The notes under the pieces: model-generated
Seen by the model: only the letters and a program-made list of their open reading frames with translations
Database searches by the model: none
Told to the model about the DNA's origin: nothing
Position numbers and translations under genes: made by a program
Assembly: GCF_022163125.1 (NCBI RefSeq)
Contig: NZ_CP091881.1
Span: 7,800,501-7,864,500, forward strand
Direction: 5' to 3'
DNA from: Paenibacillus sp. HWE-109
GTDB taxonomy: Bacteria; Bacillota; Bacilli; Paenibacillales; NBRC-103111
DNA: 64,000 nucleotides
Shown: positions 59,414-64,000 of the stretch, piece after piece
How positions within the stretch are numbered: position 1 is the first letter of the stretch
How the letters are laid out: each line of letters starts with the position of its first letter

Positions 59414-59884
59414 ATGAGCAAACTCTACCGCTCACGAAGAGATAAAAAAGTTACCGGCTTATGCGGCGGACTCGCCGAGGCCATGAATGTAGATGCAACA
59501 TTATTAAGATTGCTAGTGGTCATTACGACATTTTTCACCGGAGGTACGGTCATTTTCATCTACTTCATAGCGGCAATTGTGATTCCTAAGGAACCTGGCT
59601 ATGACCAACCGTACGATCCTTATGCCAGCTCATATGGCCGTCAAAACTATAACGGTGGCGGAGGTTGGAACGGACATAAGCCATATCCGCCTCATCAAGC
59701 GCCACAGCAGCCTGCGAACTATAATACCCCCCCGTACAATGCAGGTGTACCGACGAACAACATCGATGAGATGATGAAAGACATTGAGAAAAAAGCGCTG
59801 CAAAGAGAAGTGGAAGAACTGAGAGCCAAAGTCGCTCGTTTTGAACAAAAACCAACAATTGATATTAAAAAAGGAGACGTGTAA
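59414..59884 (+). CDS. PspC-domain membrane protein
   Basis: A 156-residue protein. The N-terminal PspC domain (about 1-62: L-Y-R-S-R-R-D-K-K-V-T-G-L-C-G-G-L-A) has one membrane helix. A Tyr/Pro/Asn/Gly-rich linker (about 70-115) and a short coiled coil (about 120-146) follow. PspC proteins regulate or recruit PspA at the membrane. It lies between the two PspA genes, with gaps of 7 and 3 bp. Confidence 0.92.
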   Translation: MSKLYRSRRDKKVTGLCGGLAEAMNVDATLLRLLVVITTFFTGGTVIFIYFIAAIVIPKEPGYDQPYDPYASSYGRQNYNGGGGWNGHKPYPPHQAPQQPANYNTPPYNAGVPTNNIDEMMKDIEKKALQREVEELRAKVARFEQKPTIDIKKGDV

Positions 59885-59887
59885 ACC

Positions 59888-60574
59888 ATGGGAGTATTTA
59901 CAAGAATGAAGGATATGACAAAAGCATCAATTCACGAGGTATTGGATAAAATCGAGGATCCGATCGTTATGTTGAATCAATATCTGCGCGATATGGAGCA
60001 AGAAATTGCACAGGCTGAAGTGACAGTTGCCAGACAAATCGCAAGCGAGCGCAAGCTGAAACAACGTTTGGAAGAATCCGTACGCTTGGTTGCTGACCGT
60101 GAAGGCAAAGCAGCTGCAGCCATCAAAAACGGCCAAGAAGCGCAAGCTCGCCAAGCCGTTGAAGAAAAATTGTATCACGAAGATAAAATCGTTGAGTATA
60201 CAGATCTACATGCATCCGCTAAAGCGCATGCGGATGAATTGACGCAACAACTGCACGAAATGAAAGATGAATTCTACAAAATGCGGAACAAACGCAATGA
60301 GCTCGTTTCCCGCGCTCAACTAGCGAAAGCCAAAAAACAAATGGCCCAAGTATCCTACAGTGGCGTCATCGAAAGCGGCAGCGCATCCCGCGGCTTCCAA
60401 CGCATGGAAGAGAAAATCATCCAGCTGGAAGTGGAAGCAGAAATCGCTCGCAAGCCATACGTGCCTGCTGGTTCAGTAGGCAGCTATACACCAGTTGATG
60501 TAGCGAAGCAAGCGAAAGTGGATGAGCAGTTGAACTTGTTGAAAGAGAAATTAAACATTAAAGAAGTTGAGTAG
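59888..60574 (+). CDS. PspA/IM30-family protein, copy 2 (LiaH-like)
   Basis: A 228-residue helical protein. The N-terminal amphipathic helix is M-G-V-F-T-R-M-K-D-M-T-K-A-S-I-H, then E-D-P-I-V-M-L-N-Q-Y-L near residue 22, and a long coiled coil follows. It is distinctly diverged from the copy at 58750, so the two may form mixed oligomers or answer different stresses. AAAGGAGACG precedes the ATG. Confidence 0.93.
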   Translation: MGVFTRMKDMTKASIHEVLDKIEDPIVMLNQYLRDMEQEIAQAEVTVARQIASERKLKQRLEESVRLVADREGKAAAAIKNGQEAQARQAVEEKLYHEDKIVEYTDLHASAKAHADELTQQLHEMKDEFYKMRNKRNELVSRAQLAKAKKQMAQVSYSGVIESGSASRGFQRMEEKIIQLEVEAEIARKPYVPAGSVGSYTPVDVAKQAKVDEQLNLLKEKLNIKEVE

Positions 60575-60602
60575 TTCTCTCGGTTATAAGCATTGAATTG
60601 TA

Positions 60603-60657
60603 TGGAGCCGTCCCCAAGCCATGGCATTAATGGCCTGAGGGATCGCTCCTTTTTTTT
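60603..60657 (+). terminator. Terminator of the Psp operon
   Basis: The stem GGAGCCGTCCC ... GGGATCGCTCC with an inner CCATGGCATTAATGG hairpin is followed by eight Ts. Confidence 0.88.
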
Positions 60658-60961
60658 ATCTGTGCCAGATAAGAGTCCCTTGAGACTCTTAGTCGGGACG
60701 AAACCACCATTTTATCGCAAATAGAAGCTCCCAGAGGCTCCTATTCCATTAACGCATCCGCACAAGCATGTACGACGAAGGGCCTTCCTTAATATGTGAA
60801 AATTCTCTCAATTTCTGCCCGATTCACGCAAATCCCTGTCCATTTTCCAAATTTCCCGGGAAATATTGGTTTTAATGTCGAAAGGCAAGTAAGCCATACT
60901 AAGGGGGTGACTGGGTGAAGTTGCAGATTTGCTCAGTTACAGCAGCGAGGGGGAGAGTGGC
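60658..60961. other. Intergenic region, no gene seen
   Basis: About 300 bp containing a small dyad (AAGAGTC ... GACTCTT near 60670-60690). A 31-codon GTG-start reading frame (60915-61010) follows AAGGGGGTGA and overlaps the next gene's start in another frame. The latter might be a leader peptide, but nothing else supports it. Confidence 0.4.
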
Positions 60962-61843
60962 ATGGGTGAAATGCGCAAAAAGTTACGCAAACAATACTTC
61001 ACATGGGTAAGCATTTGCATTGCCTTGGTCGGATGTTCGGGAACACACCCAACTATCGAACAGGCGCCGAAGCAGCTAGCACCTAATCACGCGTTACCTG
61101 CTCCACCGAATCCGAACCGGCTGTCTGCCGAAGCTTACTCGGAGGATCTAGTAGAATCTCGACATTTCTACACGGGGCCGCCACATAAGCCGATCGATGC
61201 CTCGTCAGGCAAAACGGCGTTTCTCACCTTCGACGATGGTCCATCTGATAGCACGAGGAAAATTCTTCGCATTCTGAAAAACTACGGTATCAAAGCAACT
61301 TTCTTCGTTGTTGGTTCAGATACCAATGAAGGCAGGACATTGTATAGGGAAATTGCTGCCGATGGCCACGCTCTTGGCAATCATACATTTTCGCATGACT
61401 ATAACCGTATCTATCGATCACCGGAAGCTTTCATGAAGGATGTCCATAAGCTCGACCAATTGCTCGAGGAGACGGTTGGTTATCGGCCTGATATCCTGCG
61501 CTTTCCGGGAGGGTCGAATAATCACCTGAGTTGGAAGCCTGGGGGAAGAGGCATCATGAGCAGAGTCGCACAAGTGGTAAAAGCAGAGGGCTACCAGTAT
61601 TTTGACTGGAATGTCAGCTCAACGGATGCCGCTGCGCCTGTGCAGGAACGGGACATGATTATTGATTCCGTAGTCAGCGCGAGCCGCGGGAAGAAAAGCA
61701 TTATCGTACTTATGCACGATAGTACTTACAAGACGACAACCCTCGAAGCCCTGCCTGTCGTCATTGGGAAGCTGCAATCGGCTGGGTTCCATTTTGACAC
61801 ATTGAATAGATCCTCGTTTACGTTTCAATTTATGACCCCATAA
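60962..61843 (+). CDS. Polysaccharide deacetylase lipoprotein (NodB homology, CE4)
   Basis: A 293-residue exported enzyme. A signal peptide ends with lipobox A-L-V-G-C (Cys25); a Pro/Ala-rich linker and a NodB domain (about 82-285) follow. Motif 1 is T-F-D-D-G-P-S (Asp91-Asp92), motif 2 is N-H-T-F-S-H-D (His141, His145), motif 3 is R-F-P-G-G-S and motif 5 includes L-M-H-D. It would remove acetyl groups from peptidoglycan or another N-acetyl polymer at the cell surface. The ATG at 60962 follows GAGGGGGAGAG; an upstream in-frame start lacks a signal-like sequence. Confidence 0.92.
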   Translation: MGEMRKKLRKQYFTWVSICIALVGCSGTHPTIEQAPKQLAPNHALPAPPNPNRLSAEAYSEDLVESRHFYTGPPHKPIDASSGKTAFLTFDDGPSDSTRKILRILKNYGIKATFFVVGSDTNEGRTLYREIAADGHALGNHTFSHDYNRIYRSPEAFMKDVHKLDQLLEETVGYRPDILRFPGGSNNHLSWKPGGRGIMSRVAQVVKAEGYQYFDWNVSSTDAAAPVQERDMIIDSVVSASRGKKSIIVLMHDSTYKTTTLEALPVVIGKLQSAGFHFDTLNRSSFTFQFMTP

Positions 61844-61845
61844 GC

Positions 61846-61881
61846 AACCCGACAGAGATTTTCTGCTGGCGGGTTCTTTTG
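61846..61881 (+). terminator. Terminator after the deacetylase gene
   Basis: The stem AACCCGACAG ... CTGGCGGGTT is followed by a short T run. Confidence 0.7.
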
Positions 61882-62004
61882 TATGCTGAATAATCAGAGG
61901 AATTTCAACGTTTTTGAAGAGATTTATCCACTCTTTTCCCAGTAAATAGAAGATACAATAGCGTTATATCACAGAAGATGAATGACAAGGTACGAGGTGA
62001 GGTC

Positions 62005-63507
62005 ATGAGTGAGTTCCTAGTTCGTATGGAAGGAATTGAGAAGCATTTTCCGGGCGTGCACGCTCTCCATCAATGTCGCCTGGAGTTAGCTGCTGGTGAA
62101 GTGCATGCGCTTGTCGGCGAGAATGGCGCTGGGAAATCTACGTTGATGAAGATTGCAACGGGTGTCTATCAGAAAGATGAAGGCCGTATCTTGTTCAAAG
62201 GCAAGGAAGTGAACTTGCCCAATACGCGAGCAGCACAGCAGTTGGGCATTTCGATGATTCATCAAGAACTCAATTTGATGCCGGATTTGACGATTGCCCA
62301 GAATATATTTATCGGCCGAGAGCCGAGAAAGGGCATGAAGCTGTTCGTTGATGATCGGAAGCTGAATGAGCAGGCGCAACGGCTCCTAAGTGAGATGAAT
62401 CTCCAACTGGATCCCCGAACCAGAGTGTCCGAGCTGACCGTGGCGAAGCAGCAAATGGTGGAGATTGCCAAAGCCTTATCCTTCCAATCGGAAGTGCTTA
62501 TTATGGATGAACCGACGGCTGCGCTGACGAATGCGGAGATCGAAGAACTGTTTCGCATCATCGGGCAGCTGAAAGAGCGCGGTGTGGGCATTGTCTATAT
62601 TTCACATCGGATGGAAGAGCTCAAGCGAATCACGGATCGGATCACGGTGATGCGCGATGGCTGCTATATCGATACGGTGCGGACCCAAGATACCTCCATT
62701 GATCAAATTATCAAGATGATGGTAGGACGCGAACTGTTCGTCTCCTCCGAGCAGCAAGAGATCGAAGCATCGAAGATTAAGGTGCTCGAAGTCAAGCATC
62801 TAAACCGCGGCTCCACGGTCAAAGATGTCAGCTTTCATCTGGCGAAAGGCGAAATTCTTGGCTTCGCGGGCTTGATGGGAGCGGGCAGAACGGAAGTGGC
62901 CAGAGCGATATTCGGAGCCGATCCGATTGACTCCGGCGAGCTTCTCATCCACGGGCACAGCGTGCAGATCAAAGCCCCGCATGATGCCGTGAAGCACGGG
63001 ATAGGCTATTTATCCGAGGACCGCAAGCGATTTGGGCTGATGGTTGATATGGATGTAAAGACGAACATTGCAATTGCTTCTTACCGCAAGGTAAAGCGCA
63101 TGTTGGGGTGGATGAACGACGTTAAAATGGATCATTCTGCTTCACACTTCGTGGAAGCGCTTCAAATTAAGACGCCAAGCATTCATCAACAAGTGAAATT
63201 TCTGTCAGGCGGCAATCAGCAGAAGGTGGTTATTGGCAAATGGCTGCTGCGCGATTGCGATATTCTGATTTTCGACGAGCCCACGCGAGGCATTGATGTT
63301 GGGGCGAAGACAGAGATTTATAAGCTGCTGGATGAACTGGCCGCACAGGGGAAATCGATCATTATGATTTCATCCGAGCTGCCGGAAATATTACGAATGA
63401 GTCATCGCATCATGGTGATGTGTGAAGGGCGGATCACGGGCGAATTGAATCGGCTAGACGCTACACAGGAAGCCATTATGACCTACGCAACGATGCGGAT
63501 TAGTTAG
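62005..63507 (+). CDS. Sugar ABC transporter ATP-binding protein (RbsA/MglA type)
   Basis: A 500-residue protein with two ABC ATPase domains. The first has Walker A G-E-N-G-A-G-K-S-T (about 36-44) and V-A-K-Q-Q-M-V-E-I-A-K-A-L with Walker B I-M-D-E-P-T-A. The second is degenerate at Walker A but keeps L-S-G-G-N-Q-Q-K-V and I-F-D-E-P-T-R-G-I-D-V-G. This fused layout is specific to ribose, galactose and xylose-type (CUT2) importers. The permease gene follows by 35 bp. The ATG at 62005 follows GAGGTGAG. Confidence 0.92.
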   Translation: MSEFLVRMEGIEKHFPGVHALHQCRLELAAGEVHALVGENGAGKSTLMKIATGVYQKDEGRILFKGKEVNLPNTRAAQQLGISMIHQELNLMPDLTIAQNIFIGREPRKGMKLFVDDRKLNEQAQRLLSEMNLQLDPRTRVSELTVAKQQMVEIAKALSFQSEVLIMDEPTAALTNAEIEELFRIIGQLKERGVGIVYISHRMEELKRITDRITVMRDGCYIDTVRTQDTSIDQIIKMMVGRELFVSSEQQEIEASKIKVLEVKHLNRGSTVKDVSFHLAKGEILGFAGLMGAGRTEVARAIFGADPIDSGELLIHGHSVQIKAPHDAVKHGIGYLSEDRKRFGLMVDMDVKTNIAIASYRKVKRMLGWMNDVKMDHSASHFVEALQIKTPSIHQQVKFLSGGNQQKVVIGKWLLRDCDILIFDEPTRGIDVGAKTEIYKLLDELAAQGKSIIMISSELPEILRMSHRIMVMCEGRITGELNRLDATQEAIMTYATMRIS

Positions 63508-63519
63508 TCGAAACAGTTC

Positions 63520-63541
63520 AGGAGGAATCTAGGAGGAATCT
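63520..63541 (+). promoter_or_regulatory. Tandemly duplicated ribosome-binding site
   Basis: AGGAGGAATCT is repeated back to back (63520-63530 and 63531-63541) directly before the permease ATG at 63543. The second copy has the right spacing for initiation. Confidence 0.7.
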
Positions 63542-63542
63542 T

Positions 63543-64000
63543 ATGTCAACATGGCTGGAAAGTAAAAAAATAGTCCCAACCATACGCAGCCAAACAGGAG
63601 CTGCCCAGAAACTGCTCGCTTTCGCAAGTTTAATTATCTTAATGATCATTTTCTCAGCCGCTTCAAGCAATTTCTTTCAGTTCGACAACCTTGTCGCGAT
63701 CATGCTCTCAACAGCTGTAATCGGCGTGCTGGCACTGGGCTCCACCTTCGTCATCATTACTTCCGGTATCGATCTGGCAGTCGGAACCGTGATGACCTTC
63801 TCGTCCGTCATGGCCGGTGTGATCATTACGACGTGGCACATGCCCATGCCGCTGGGCATCATCGGCGGCATTCTCACCGGCGCTGTCTGCGGCCTGATCA
63901 GTGGCCTGCTCGTCGCCAAAATGAAAATCCCGCCATTTATCGCTACGCTGGCGATGATGATGGTGACCAAAGGCTTGTCCTTGGTTATTTCGGGAACGAA
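63543..64000 (+). CDS. Sugar ABC transporter permease (RbsC type), partial
   Basis: The first 152 codons of a CUT2-family permease, continuing beyond the window. Hydrophobic helices are interrupted by L-G-S-T-F-V-I-I-T-S-G-I-D-L-A-V-G (about 61-77) and K-I-P-P-F-I-A-T-L-A-M-M (about 124-135), both hallmarks of RbsC/XylH-type proteins. It partners the ATPase upstream. A sugar-binding protein gene is expected downstream but is not seen here. Confidence 0.9.
   Translation, partial: MSTWLESKKIVPTIRSQTGAAQKLLAFASLIILMIIFSAASSNFFQFDNLVAIMLSTAVIGVLALGSTFVIITSGIDLAVGTVMTFSSVMAGVIITTWHMPMPLGIIGGILTGAVCGLISGLLVAKMKIPPFIATLAMMMVTKGLSLVISGT

Noticed and set aside
60915..61010. 31-codon leader peptide before the polysaccharide deacetylase gene
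   Set aside because: It has a fair ribosome site, but the frame overlaps the real gene's start and shows no attenuator structure or conserved residues.

Overview
The window looks like chromosomal DNA of a spore-forming Bacillales, most likely Paenibacillus or a close relative. The reasons are a gerP spore-coat operon, S-layer homology (SLH) proteins, many OmpR-type two-component systems, a LiaH/PspA operon, strong AGGAGG ribosome sites, mixed ATG/GTG/TTG starts, patchy GC content and a high density of intergenic palindromic repeats. I see no rRNA, tRNA, CRISPR, prophage or insertion sequence.

Layout. 1-9 kb: tail of an NfeD protein, flotillin FloT, an HD-GYP phosphodiesterase, an ECF sigma factor with its putative membrane anti-sigma factor, a chemotaxis receptor and membrane or unknown proteins. 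9-13 kb: iron-siderophore ABC importer (two permeases and a lipoprotein binding protein) behind a near-consensus Fur box, with an AraC regulator upstream, as in the btr-feu locus of B. subtilis. 13-23 kb: an SLH protein, araD under a paired AraR-type operator, free-methionine sulfoxide reductase, PilZ, GerE-like regulator, thiN, an orphan response regulator, a PAS-GGDEF cyclase and an SLH-anchored GH18 enzyme. 23-26 kb: gerPA-PB-PC-PD-PE with a SigmaK-like promoter and a divergent Hsp20-like gene. 26-36 kb: NlpC/P60 hydrolase, a two-component system, an aldolase-family enzyme, an inositol-phosphatase-family enzyme, a lipoprotein, the cystine symporter TcyP and a BaiN-type flavoprotein.

36-44 kb holds the most interesting part. 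An orphan response regulator, a degenerate cytoplasmic ApbE-like gene, a divergent response regulator/histidine kinase pair and a repeat-containing secreted protein each lie behind an array of [T/C/A]TCA[G/A] pentamers with an exact 11-bp period. In three of the four promoters the last repeat ends exactly 10 nt before the -10 box. This looks like a self-contained, apparently undescribed regulon. The same region contains a cluster of DnaA boxes and a ~214-bp tandem repeat array.

44-53 kb: a LysR regulator and a nine-gene operon for uptake and salvage of sulfur compounds (cystine-type ABC importer, two flavin monooxygenases, M20 deacylase, GNAT acetyltransferase, DinB-family protein), resembling the ytmI-ytnM operon of B. 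subtilis. 53-58 kb: a LysM protein, two paralogous metallophosphoesterases flanking a GntR/ABC (YtrA-like) operon and a solitary GerPA/PF-type gene with its own SigmaK-like promoter. 58-64 kb: LiaI-PspA-PspC-PspA envelope-stress operon, a polysaccharide deacetylase lipoprotein and the start of a ribose-type ABC importer.

At least three classes of repeated non-coding element recur in the gaps between genes: family 1 (core GGAACTACGGTCCGCTATTT), family 2 (core TANCGGGAGNTTTTCC) and long GGCTGCCC-type hairpins. All functional statements rest on reading motifs by eye; no database search was run.
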